DNA of 16,298 nt from Erysipelotrichaceae bacterium (lineage in GTDB: Bacteria; Bacillota_I; Bacilli_A; Erysipelotrichales; Erysipelotrichaceae). This document shows, one piece after another, positions 1-5,365 of this stretch; within the stretch, counting starts at the first letter, position 1, and each line of letters begins with the position of its first letter. Under the pieces are notes generated by a model, which saw nothing but the letters and a program-made list of their open reading frames with translations, ran no database searches and was not told the DNA's origin. The position numbers were made by a program, and so were the translations under genes. The stretch is taken from positions 1-16,298 of the forward strand of contig JAHHRC010000022.1 in assembly GCA_020026035.1 (NCBI GenBank). The letters run 5' to 3'.

Positions 1-1
1 G

Positions 2-244
2 CGTGATTTTCTTGTTTTAAGTGTGATTGGGCAATGTTTGAATTTGTTTGATTTGTTGGTGATTGATTTGTGGTGGTTTAAAAGAAGTAAGCGTGTGAGG
101 TTTTCAAAGTTGATGGGGGATGAGTGGTATTGTGATACGTCGATGCATGTTGGTTCGTATGTTCGTGGTGTGTTGATGTTTGAAGTGGTGGCGTTGCTTG
201 TTAGTTGTATAGAAAAAGTGCAGTTAGTCTGCACTTGGTTTTAA
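2..244 (+). CDS. Integral membrane protein, 3' end only
   Basis: The frame is open from the left edge to a TAA at 242-244, giving the last 80 residues of a longer protein. Two hydrophobic stretches are visible: one at the start (FLVLSVIGQCLNLFDLLVID, then WW) and one near the end (VRGVLMFEVVALLVSCI). Between them lies a basic, polar loop (KRSKRVRFSK). This pattern fits the last two membrane helices of a small polytopic protein. A GTG at 23 could be read as a start, but the frame continues upstream without interruption and no ribosome site precedes it, so I treat the gene as cut by the window. The family is not certain; I have an impression of a conserved uncharacterised membrane family in Clostridia and relatives. 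Its last 21 bases overlap the end of the convergent gene, and both ends share one hairpin. Confidence 0.6.
   Translation, partial: RDFLVLSVIGQCLNLFDLLVIDLWWFKRSKRVRFSKLMGDEWYCDTSMHVGSYVRGVLMFEVVALLVSCIEKVQLVCTWF
211..242 (-). terminator. Intrinsic terminator of the sigma-like operon, possibly bidirectional
   Basis: A perfect 8-bp stem (216-223 AAGTGCAG with 229-236 CTGCACTT) closes a 5-base loop. Read on the minus strand the stem is followed by TTTTTCT, a good U-tract. On the plus strand it is followed by GGTTTT, which is weaker. The minus gene's TAA stop (224-226) lies in the loop, so the last codons of that gene form one arm of its own terminator. Confidence 0.75.
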
Positions 245-1474
245 GGTTTTGATGAGTGTGTTTCCATTGTGGTCTTGAATGGATACGTGAATTGGTTCGG
301 TTGGTAGGTCGAGTGTGATGGTGTTTGTTTGTTGGTTGATGGTGTGTGGTGTGATTGGTTCGTTTGTGGAGTTTGTGAGTTGTAGTGTGGAAAAGTCGAC
401 ACCGGATTGATCGTCGAGGAAGGTGAGTTCGAGGGTTTCGTTTTGTATGTTGTATTGAATGGTAGGTGGTACTTCGTCGATGGAATGGATGTAGGTGAGT
501 TTGGTTGCGGAGTGGTTGTTTATAAGGGTCATTTTGACTTTTAGTAGGCCGTTTCGTTTTGGTTGTAATAGGTATTGTTTGTTTGAGATTTGGGTGAGTG
601 GTAGGGTTTCGCCTTGGATTGAGGCTTGGATGTCTTTTGTTGGTAGGATGTTTTGAATAGTGATGAGGTAGAGGTCATCTTGGTAGTTTTGTTGCTTGGT
701 GAGGGTGATGCGTGGTTCGATGAGGTAAAAGGCTACGAAGAGGATTAGGAATAGGCTTGTGAGTAGGTTGAATAGGCTTACTCTTTTTTTCGGTTTGGTG
801 TCTTTGGTGGTTTGGTTTTGGCGGTCGAGGTATTCTTTTTGGGTGATGTTGAGTGGTTCTAGGTTACATGTTACAAAGATCCATTTGAGGATGATGAGTT
901 CTTCTTTGAGGTTTACTTCGGTTTCAAAGACGTGTTCCATCTTTGCTTTGTTGGTTTTATTGACTTTTAGGACGCCTTGGTAGCGTTCTTTTCCTTCTTT
1001 TAATAGGTTATAGACTTCGATTTGGGAGAGGTTGAGTAGGGTTTCGATGTCACTTGTGCATAATCCACAGTGGTAGTGGAGAATGACGATGTGATCGCTA
1101 TTGTGTTTTTGTGTGATGAGGTTGTAGCGGTAGCGGAGTTCTTTGTCGATGGCGGTTGGTAGGGTTTCTTTGGTGTAGGTGTGGGGGAAGTTTTGTTTGG
1201 TTTTTTTGAGGTAGGCAAGGCGGAAAGCGATTTGGTTTAGGAAGATGCGGAAGGTTTCTTTGTTGGTTAGGGTGTTTAGTTCGTCAAAGGCAAGGTAGTA
1301 TGCCTCCATGATGACGTCTTGGGTGGCGTTTTGGTCTTCGTCGAGGTAGTGGTAAAGGAAGGAGTAGAGTGGTAGGAAGGTTTGTTGGTAAAGCGTAAGA
1401 AAACTAGCGCGGTCTTTTGTGGACTGTGCTTTTTCGATATAGGGGATGAGTTGTTTGTTTGTTAGATTTGTCAA
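224..1474 (-). CDS. ECF-sigma-like protein fused to a transmembrane helix and an extracytoplasmic Ig-like domain
   Basis: This is a 416-residue protein. Residues about 22-92 resemble sigma-70 region 2 (YQQTFLPLYSFLYHYL, ATQDVIMEAYYLAFDEL, FRIFLNQIAFRLAYL). Residues about 118-170 resemble region 4 with a helix-turn-helix (CTSDIETLLNLSQIEVYNLL). A lysine-rich linker leads to a hydrophobic helix at about 234-252, and residues 253-416 are polar. The tail carries a VPPTIQYNI...LELTFLDDQSGVD pattern typical of bacterial Ig-like modules, which would lie outside the cell. The start is TTG at 1474, supported by AAGGAG six bases upstream. The upstream gene's stop is only 11 bases away, so the two are co-transcribed. 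Ordinary ECF sigma factors are about 160-200 residues and soluble. Possible readings are a self-anchored sigma factor that senses the envelope, or a sigma-derived DNA-binding regulator. Composition is rich in Thr, Asn, Gln and Leu because the coding strand is A+C-rich. Confidence 0.75.
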   Translation of the reverse strand: MTNLTNKQLIPYIEKAQSTKDRASFLTLYQQTFLPLYSFLYHYLDEDQNATQDVIMEAYYLAFDELNTLTNKETFRIFLNQIAFRLAYLKKTKQNFPHTYTKETLPTAIDKELRYRYNLITQKHNSDHIVILHYHCGLCTSDIETLLNLSQIEVYNLLKEGKERYQGVLKVNKTNKAKMEHVFETEVNLKEELIILKWIFVTCNLEPLNITQKEYLDRQNQTTKDTKPKKRVSLFNLLTSLFLILFVAFYLIEPRITLTKQQNYQDDLYLITIQNILPTKDIQASIQGETLPLTQISNKQYLLQPKRNGLLKVKMTLINNHSATKLTYIHSIDEVPPTIQYNIQNETLELTFLDDQSGVDFSTLQLTNSTNEPITPHTINQQTNTITLDLPTEPIHVSIQDHNGNTLIKTLKPSAD

Positions 1475-1485
1475 AATGTGCTCCT

Positions 1486-2079
1486 TTATGCGTCAATCAT
1501 GGAAAGTAATGATTGGATTTCTTGTTTTGTTTGTAGGGTTTTGTGTTGGTAGGAAAGTGGGCAATCGTCGTTGTTTTTGTTGAAGTCTTGGATTTTTTCT
1601 TCAATGCGTTGTTGTGTTTTGGAATTGGTGGTGTGAGGAATGTATATGACATAGATTGTATCACCGTAGAGGATGATTTTGTCATCTTTGCTTAATGCAA
1701 GGCTAACGAAGACTTCAAAGGATTTGATGCTGTGGGTGATTTTGTTTAGGCCATAGGTGTGGTATGGCGGGAACATGTATTTGAAGTCGTAATAGAGGAT
1801 TTTGGTGTCGTCATAGAGTTGTAGGGGGATGTTTGTTGGGTTTGTTTGGTCTTTGAGGTGTTTTAGGGTGGTGGTTGTTTTTTGGAGTTCTTTTTGGTAG
1901 AGGGTTACTTGGTAAAAGATTAGGGCGAAGACGATATAAATGATTAGAAAGGTAAGACGAAAGAGGCCTACTTGAAAGCCGTGAACTGGTAAGGGTAGAA
2001 GTAGGCTTGATAGGTATAGTAGTGTGAGTAATGCGAAGAGTACTCGCTTGGTTGTTTTCGAATGGATATATCGTTTCAT
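1486..2079 (-). CDS. Two-helix membrane protein with cytoplasmic domain, first gene of the sigma-like operon
   Basis: This encodes 197 residues from ATG 2079. A basic N-terminus (MKRYIHSKTTKR) is followed by two hydrophobic helices, about residues 13-30 and 39-56. The remaining 140 residues are mainly polar and probably cytoplasmic, with a charged start (YQKELQKT) and beta-like segments (EVFVSLALSKDDKIILYG, TIYVIYIPH). I do not recognise the family; the beta-rich part might be a pleckstrin-like fold as in YcxB proteins, but this is only a guess. A TTG at 2094 would add five residues, but a TATAAT box lies between it and the ATG and neither start has a ribosome site. The gene therefore looks leaderless from ATG 2079. 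It is followed after 11 bases by the sigma-like gene, whose ribosome site overlaps this gene's stop, implying coupled expression. It could be a partner or modulator of that protein, but nothing in the sequence proves it. Confidence 0.75.
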   Translation of the reverse strand: MKRYIHSKTTKRVLFALLTLLYLSSLLLPLPVHGFQVGLFRLTFLIIYIVFALIFYQVTLYQKELQKTTTTLKHLKDQTNPTNIPLQLYDDTKILYYDFKYMFPPYHTYGLNKITHSIKSFEVFVSLALSKDDKIILYGDTIYVIYIPHTTNSKTQQRIEEKIQDFNKNNDDCPLSYQHKTLQTKQEIQSLLSMIDA

Positions 2080-2085
2080 GGGTTT

Positions 2086-2114
2086 ATTATACAAAAGTTT
2101 TAGAGATATGAGAA
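2086..2114 (-). promoter_or_regulatory. Promoter of the sigma-like operon, apparently leaderless
   Basis: On the minus strand there is a perfect TATAAT (2091-2086) and, 17 bases upstream, TTCTCA (2114-2109), which matches four of six bases of the -35 consensus. Only AAACCC separates the -10 box from the ATG at 2079, so transcription would start at or next to the A of the start codon. No ribosome site exists in that space. Confidence 0.5.
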
Positions 2115-2144
2115 ATCCACAATTTGTTGATAAGTTTGGGGAAG

Positions 2145-2174
2145 TTCTTTGGTTTTTTCTGTTTTGTCTATAAT
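2145..2174 (+). promoter_or_regulatory. Candidate promoter of the pilus operon
   Basis: A perfect TATAAT lies at 2169-2174. No good -35 hexamer is present at normal spacing; TTCTTT at 2145-2150 (spacing 18) is the best. This suggests dependence on an activator or an alternative sigma factor. The implied leader is about 70 bases long. The rest of the 2095-2248 spacer holds the divergent promoter and a repeat pair. Confidence 0.4.
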
Positions 2175-2192
2175 CTTTCTCAGCTTTGTCTA
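2163..2192. repeat. Direct repeat TTTGTCTA, 22-base period, over the pilus promoter
   Basis: TTTGTCTA occurs at 2163-2170 and again at 2185-2192, exactly 22 bases apart, about two helical turns. The first copy overlaps the TATAAT box and the second covers the expected start of transcription. The arrangement suits a two-site operator, though it could be chance in T-rich DNA. Confidence 0.35.
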
Positions 2193-2248
2193 GGGCTATT
2201 GAAGAATGGCTGGTTCCTTATTAGAGTGGGCGTAGAAATGGAGGAATT

Positions 2249-3256
2249 ATGAAACGATTTATTCAGTATTTGATGATGTGTGTACTTGTTTGTATGTGTT
2301 GCATACCGGTACATGGAGAAAGTGGGTTGGAATTTACCCAGGAGTTGTTGGTGAAGGAGGGTGTGTATGTGCCGCGTGTGACCTTTTCCTATCGTGTGAG
2401 TCCGAATACGGCGATTACATCGTTTGAACATGGAGATCGTGTGTATCCGGTGGAAGCGGGTGTGAATGGTGGTGTGCATGTTGATCCGGTGGTGATTGAT
2501 CATAGTGTTTCTTCGAATCGAAACGAAGATGGGTATTTGTGTTATGACAAGAAGGGAAGCTTGGATGTAAATCTTGCGTCGTTTAACCATCCGGGAATTT
2601 ATGTGTATGACTTTGAAGTGGAAAGTAGTGCTCGTAAGGGGTTAACGAATGAGGCTGCTGGGAAAAAGTATAAGTTGTATTTGTTTATTGAGAATAAAGG
2701 CAATGGTTTAGGATTGCAGGGTGTGAATTTATATGATGAGAAAGAGAAGAGTAAGGTGAGTATGTTTAAAGCGAAGTTTGATACCAATGCCTTGCGAGTG
2801 AAGAAGGTTGTAAGTGGTAACCAAGGGGATCGTTCGCGTGACTTTGGGTTTAGTGTGTTGATTCAAAATGATGCACATCAAGATGAAACGACGTATCAGG
2901 TGTTTAAAAAGAGTCAGGGTGGAAAGAGTGAAGTGAAGCTTGATTCGGTTGTGAAGAAGGGGCAGAAGTTTGTCTTTACGTTGAAGGATGATGAATATGT
3001 TCGCATTGTTGGCTTGAGTCAAGATGACCATGTTGAGGTGGTGGAAGAAGATGCGAATCAAAATGGCTATGTGACAAGTTATGAAAAACAAGGACTAGAT
3101 GATGCTGGTAAGGTAACAAGTGAAGAGGCGGTTGTGACCATTACGAACTCAAAGGAAGCGTTGGTTCCAACGGGTGTGAATGATGCGGTAATGCCGTATG
3201 TTGTCGTTATGGGAGCAGTTGGTGTTGTGGCCTATATGAAGTTTAGGGCGGCATGA
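2249..3256 (+). CDS. FctA/Spy0128-like major pilin with VPTG sorting signal
   Basis: This encodes 335 residues, starting at ATG 2249 with GGAGG just upstream. A signal peptide covers about residues 1-23 (hydrophobic core, then PVHGES). Two Ig-like pilin domains follow: about 25-178 and 180-302. The second begins with RVKKVVSGNQGDRSRDF, very close to the start of the second domain of Streptococcus pyogenes Spy0128 as I recall it. Its isopeptide residues look intact: Lys185 or 186, Glu266 (VVEED) and Asn300 (ITNSKE). The first domain seems to lack all three equivalents (Gln31, Val124, Ala175). The C-terminus has LVPTG (305-309), a hydrophobic helix and a short basic tail, matching the EVPTG-type signal of FctA pilins rather than LPXTG. 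The sortase gene overlaps its stop by ATGA. It should be exported, crosslinked by the sortase and displayed as a fibre. No separate tip or basal pilin is seen in the window. Confidence 0.88.
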   Translation: MKRFIQYLMMCVLVCMCCIPVHGESGLEFTQELLVKEGVYVPRVTFSYRVSPNTAITSFEHGDRVYPVEAGVNGGVHVDPVVIDHSVSSNRNEDGYLCYDKKGSLDVNLASFNHPGIYVYDFEVESSARKGLTNEAAGKKYKLYLFIENKGNGLGLQGVNLYDEKEKSKVSMFKAKFDTNALRVKKVVSGNQGDRSRDFGFSVLIQNDAHQDETTYQVFKKSQGGKSEVKLDSVVKKGQKFVFTLKDDEYVRIVGLSQDDHVEVVEEDANQNGYVTSYEKQGLDDAGKVTSEEAVVTITNSKEALVPTGVNDAVMPYVVVMGAVGVVAYMKFRAA

Positions 3257-3972
3257 GTGGTTGGCTGTATGTTGTAAGGCGTGTATGGACACAAGGGTTA
3301 CGGGTGTTGTTGGTGGCGTTGTGTTTGTATTGTTGGATGAATGTTGTGGATGTGTACAAGATTTACGAAGAGACGAGTTTACATACAGTGTTAAAGGACA
3401 TTGAGGGACATGTGGATTATGAAACGGCTGTTTTGCGGCTGCAAGAACAAAATGAGGATGTTGTTGGGTGGTTGAAGATTGCTGGTACGGGGATTGATTA
3501 TCCCTTTGTACAAGGGGAGGATGATCTTGAGTACATTAATTTGAATTTGCAGAAGGAATATGCCTTATCGGGGAGTTTGTTTCTATCGTGTTTGAATCGT
3601 AGGGATTTGTTGGATCAGGTGTCGGTGATTTATGGGCATCGGATGAATAACCATGGCATGTTTGGGGATTTGATGAATTATTGTGAGCGGTCGTATTTTG
3701 ATGCACATCGGGATGGTGAGTTGTTTGTTGGGGGAAAGACAATGGAGCTAGAGGCCTTGGCGTGTTGTAAGGTGAAGGCGAATGATCCGTATGTGTATCA
3801 GATGTCTTGTTTTAATTCACGGGAATGTAAGGATGTGTTTTTGAAACATTTGGAAGATACGGCGGTATGTAGGAGTACGAGTTTGGATACGGAATCGTAT
3901 GTGGTACTTTCGACGTGTTCGAAGTATGAGAGTGCTGAACGGATTGTTGTTGTATTTGCATTGAAGAGGTGA
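3253..3972 (+). CDS. Class B sortase, pilin polymerase type
   Basis: This 239-residue enzyme is anchored by an N-terminal membrane helix (about 15-34), with its catalytic domain outside. The catalytic triad is visible: His129 in VIYGHRMNNHGMFGDL, Cys222 in VLSTCSKY and Arg230 in SAERIVVV. The NHGMF context and the LSTCS-YES-ER arrangement are typical of class B sortases, the class that polymerises FctA-type pilins through VPTG signals in group A streptococcus. It should cleave the neighbouring pilin between Thr and Gly of LVPTG and join it to a pilin lysine. Its ATG overlaps the pilin stop (ATGA, 3253-3256), so translation is probably coupled; AGGG at 3245-3248 is the only weak ribosome site. 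Several extra cysteines (for example 113, 144, 171, 172, 186, 192, 206) are unusual for an exported domain. Confidence 0.9.
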   Translation: MSGWLYVVRRVWTQGLRVLLVALCLYCWMNVVDVYKIYEETSLHTVLKDIEGHVDYETAVLRLQEQNEDVVGWLKIAGTGIDYPFVQGEDDLEYINLNLQKEYALSGSLFLSCLNRRDLLDQVSVIYGHRMNNHGMFGDLMNYCERSYFDAHRDGELFVGGKTMELEALACCKVKANDPYVYQMSCFNSRECKDVFLKHLEDTAVCRSTSLDTESYVVLSTCSKYESAERIVVVFALKR

Positions 3973-3977
3973 ATGGA

Positions 3978-4142
3978 TTGAAAGAAGGAAAGAAGTATAC
4001 GTTTAAACGGAAGTTGTTTGGTGGTGTGGATGAGACGGAGGTCTTACAGGCGCTTTTGGATCAACAAAAGGCGCATGAGATCGAAAAGAAAATGATTATT
4101 TCTCATTACACAGCGATTATTAAGGATCGAAAGATTGGTTGA
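3978..4142 (+). CDS. Small DivIVA-like N-terminal-domain protein
   Basis: A 54-residue reading frame fills the gap between sortase and signal peptidase homologue. The proposed start is TTG 3978, with AGAGG at 3965-3969 eight bases upstream. A GTG at 3969 overlapping the sortase stop as GTGA is the alternative and gives 57 residues. It ends at TGA 4140-4142, eight bases into the next gene, so the chain of overlaps supports it as coding. The core KLFGGVDETEVLQALLDQQ resembles the N-terminal motif of DivIVA/GpsB proteins (in B. subtilis DivIVA, KSFRGYDEDEVNEFLAQV, from memory). That motif binds membranes or cell-wall enzymes at division sites and poles. The long coiled coil of DivIVA is missing; only a short charged helix follows (KAHEIEKKM). 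It could direct the pilus machinery to a cell site, or be a remnant. No transmembrane helix is present. Confidence 0.65.
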   Translation: MKEGKKYTFKRKLFGGVDETEVLQALLDQQKAHEIEKKMIISHYTAIIKDRKIG

Positions 4143-4680
4143 AAAGTTTACTAGATCAAAGAAGGTTGATTGTTTAGAGAAACGGTTGGAAACATCGAAG
4201 CACAAAGATGCAATGCGTCGGTGGTTGTTGGATGTGTTTGAGGCGGTTTTGATTGTTGTGGTGTTGTGTCAATTGGTGTTTGGGGTTTGTATTGTGCAAG
4301 ATAATGCGATGAGTCCATCGGTTGAAACGCGTGATTTCTTGATTTATTACAGGTGGAGTAAGGCATATGACTATGGGGATGTTTTGGTGTATACGAAGGA
4401 TGGAAAGAAGCGTGTAGGACGGATGGTTGGTAAGAGTCACGATGCGATTGGGATTGTGGATGGTTGTTTGTATCGCAATGATACTAGAGTGTTAGAAGAG
4501 AATTGTTTTGGTGAGAATGTGTTATTTGAAGAAGGGGTAAGTTTTCCTTTACGAGTATCGAATGATGGTGTGTTTGTGTTAGGGGATCATCGAGGTAATG
4601 TGAAGGATTCTAGGGTGTATGGTAGTATTTCGAATCAAGATGTGAATGGGGTTGTATTGTTTGTGATACGCAATATCTAA
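4135..4680 (+). CDS. SipA-like signal peptidase I homologue without catalytic dyad (pilus chaperone type)
   Basis: This encodes 181 residues, starting at TTG 4135 with AAGGA eight bases upstream. One N-terminal membrane helix (about 31-53) precedes an outward type I signal peptidase fold. The boxes are recognisable: box B VQDNAMSPS (54-62), box C/D YGDVLVYTKD and RVGRMVG (93-99), and box E GDHRGNVKDSR (150-160). In active enzymes box B has Ser before Met (GDSMYPT in B. subtilis SipS); here it is Ala58. The general-base Lys of VKRIIG is Gly95. Both catalytic residues are therefore absent, as in streptococcal SipA of FCT pilus loci, where they are also replaced and the protein supports pilus assembly without known peptidase activity. 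The place beside an FctA-like pilin and class B sortase supports the same role. It overlaps the DivIVA-like frame by eight bases. Confidence 0.82.
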   Translation: MVEKFTRSKKVDCLEKRLETSKHKDAMRRWLLDVFEAVLIVVVLCQLVFGVCIVQDNAMSPSVETRDFLIYYRWSKAYDYGDVLVYTKDGKKRVGRMVGKSHDAIGIVDGCLYRNDTRVLEENCFGENVLFEEGVSFPLRVSNDGVFVLGDHRGNVKDSRVYGSISNQDVNGVVLFVIRNI

Positions 4681-4713
4681 GTTTGTAGTATGCTTATGCC
4701 AGTGAGGTGTTTT

Positions 4714-5280
4714 ATGAAACAGTTATTTAAAGTAATGCTTGTTGTAATGATGTGTGTCCTTGTTGGTTGTAAGCAAGAAGTGGCTAAGAGTTCAACAAGC
4801 GGGAATGAAGTTGTTGTGATTGAAATGGAAGATGGTGGTGTGATTCGTGTTGCGATGGATAAAGAAGCAGCACCGAAGTCTGTTGAAAACTTTGTGAACC
4901 TAGCAAAGAGTGGGTTCTATGATGGATTGACCTTCCATCGTGTCATTGATGGCTTTATGATTCAAGGTGGAGATCCGTTAGGGAATGGAACTGGTGGAAG
5001 TGATACGACGATTGTTGGTGAGTTTAAACGCAATGGTGTAAACAATCCAAAGTTACATAAGCGTGGGGTAATTTCTATGGCACGTTCAATGGATCCAAAT
5101 TCTGCGAGTTCGCAATTCTTTATTGTCCATAAGGATTCCACGTTCTTAGATGGTGACTATGCAGCATTTGGGGATGTTGTTGAAGGAATGGATGTTGTAG
5201 ATCGCATTGCAAGTGTTGAAACGGACGCAAACGATAAGCCGTTAAGTGTTGTTAAAATGAAACGGGTTTATGTAGAATAG
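4714..5280 (+). CDS. Lipoprotein cyclophilin, peptidyl-prolyl isomerase
   Basis: This is a 188-residue protein. ATG 4714 is preferred over ATG 4690, because GAGG stands six bases before it and the protein then begins with a clean lipoprotein signal ending in LVGC (lipid-modified Cys19). The cyclophilin domain spans about 32-188. Catalytic-pocket residues are present: Arg76 in FHRVIDGF, Phe81, Gln84 in QGGD, and SSQFFI at 132-137. The residue matching the cyclosporin-contacting Trp of human CypA is Phe144. The protein should sit on the outer face of the membrane and help fold exported proteins. It starts 33 bases after the SipA-like gene with no terminator between, so it is probably the last gene of the pilus transcript; a separate promoter cannot be excluded. 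Its base composition is less G+T-skewed than the pilus genes. Confidence 0.9.
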   Translation: MKQLFKVMLVVMMCVLVGCKQEVAKSSTSGNEVVVIEMEDGGVIRVAMDKEAAPKSVENFVNLAKSGFYDGLTFHRVIDGFMIQGGDPLGNGTGGSDTTIVGEFKRNGVNNPKLHKRGVISMARSMDPNSASSQFFIVHKDSTFLDGDYAAFGDVVEGMDVVDRIASVETDANDKPLSVVKMKRVYVE

Positions 5281-5285
5281 AATCG

Positions 5286-5319
5286 AACTCAAGGAGTGGC
5301 ATATTCCTTGAGTTTTTTC
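5286..5319 (+). terminator. Intrinsic terminator after the cyclophilin gene
   Basis: A perfect 10-bp stem (5286-5295 AACTCAAGGA with 5305-5314 TCCTTGAGTT) closes a 9-base loop and is followed by more T residues. It closes the pilus/cyclophilin unit and separates it from the ribosomal protein operon. Confidence 0.9.
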
Positions 5320-5330
5320 GTCGAAAGTGT

Positions 5331-5359
5331 TTGACATGGATGGGTAAATCGTGTAGAGT
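5331..5359 (+). promoter_or_regulatory. Promoter of the rplJL operon
   Basis: A perfect TTGACA at 5331-5336 is followed, 17 bases later, by TAGAGT (5354-5359), four of six matches to the -10 consensus. Transcription would start near 5366, just before the conserved leader. Confidence 0.65.
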
Positions 5360-5365
5360 ATTAAC

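Noticed and set aside
23..244. Stand-alone small gene starting at GTG 23
   Set aside because: The frame is open to the window edge and no ribosome site precedes the GTG, so it is the tail of a longer gene.
759..983. Plus-strand 74-codon reading frame
   Set aside because: Lies wholly inside the sigma-like gene in antisense, has no ribosome site or recognisable domain; a by-product of the G+T-rich strand that avoids stops.
2122..2132. TTATCAACA on the minus strand, near the DnaA box consensus TTATCCACA
   Set aside because: A single imperfect copy between divergent promoters, with no cluster and no AT-rich unwinding region; not evidence of an origin.
2180..2590. Minus-strand 136-codon reading frame rich in His, Ile and Thr
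   Set aside because: Antisense to the leader and start of the pilin gene, with composition expected from reverse-reading G+T-rich DNA; no family resemblance.
4135..4680. Active type I signal peptidase
   Set aside because: The fold boxes are present, but Ala58 and Gly95 replace the Ser-Lys dyad, so peptidase activity is not expected.
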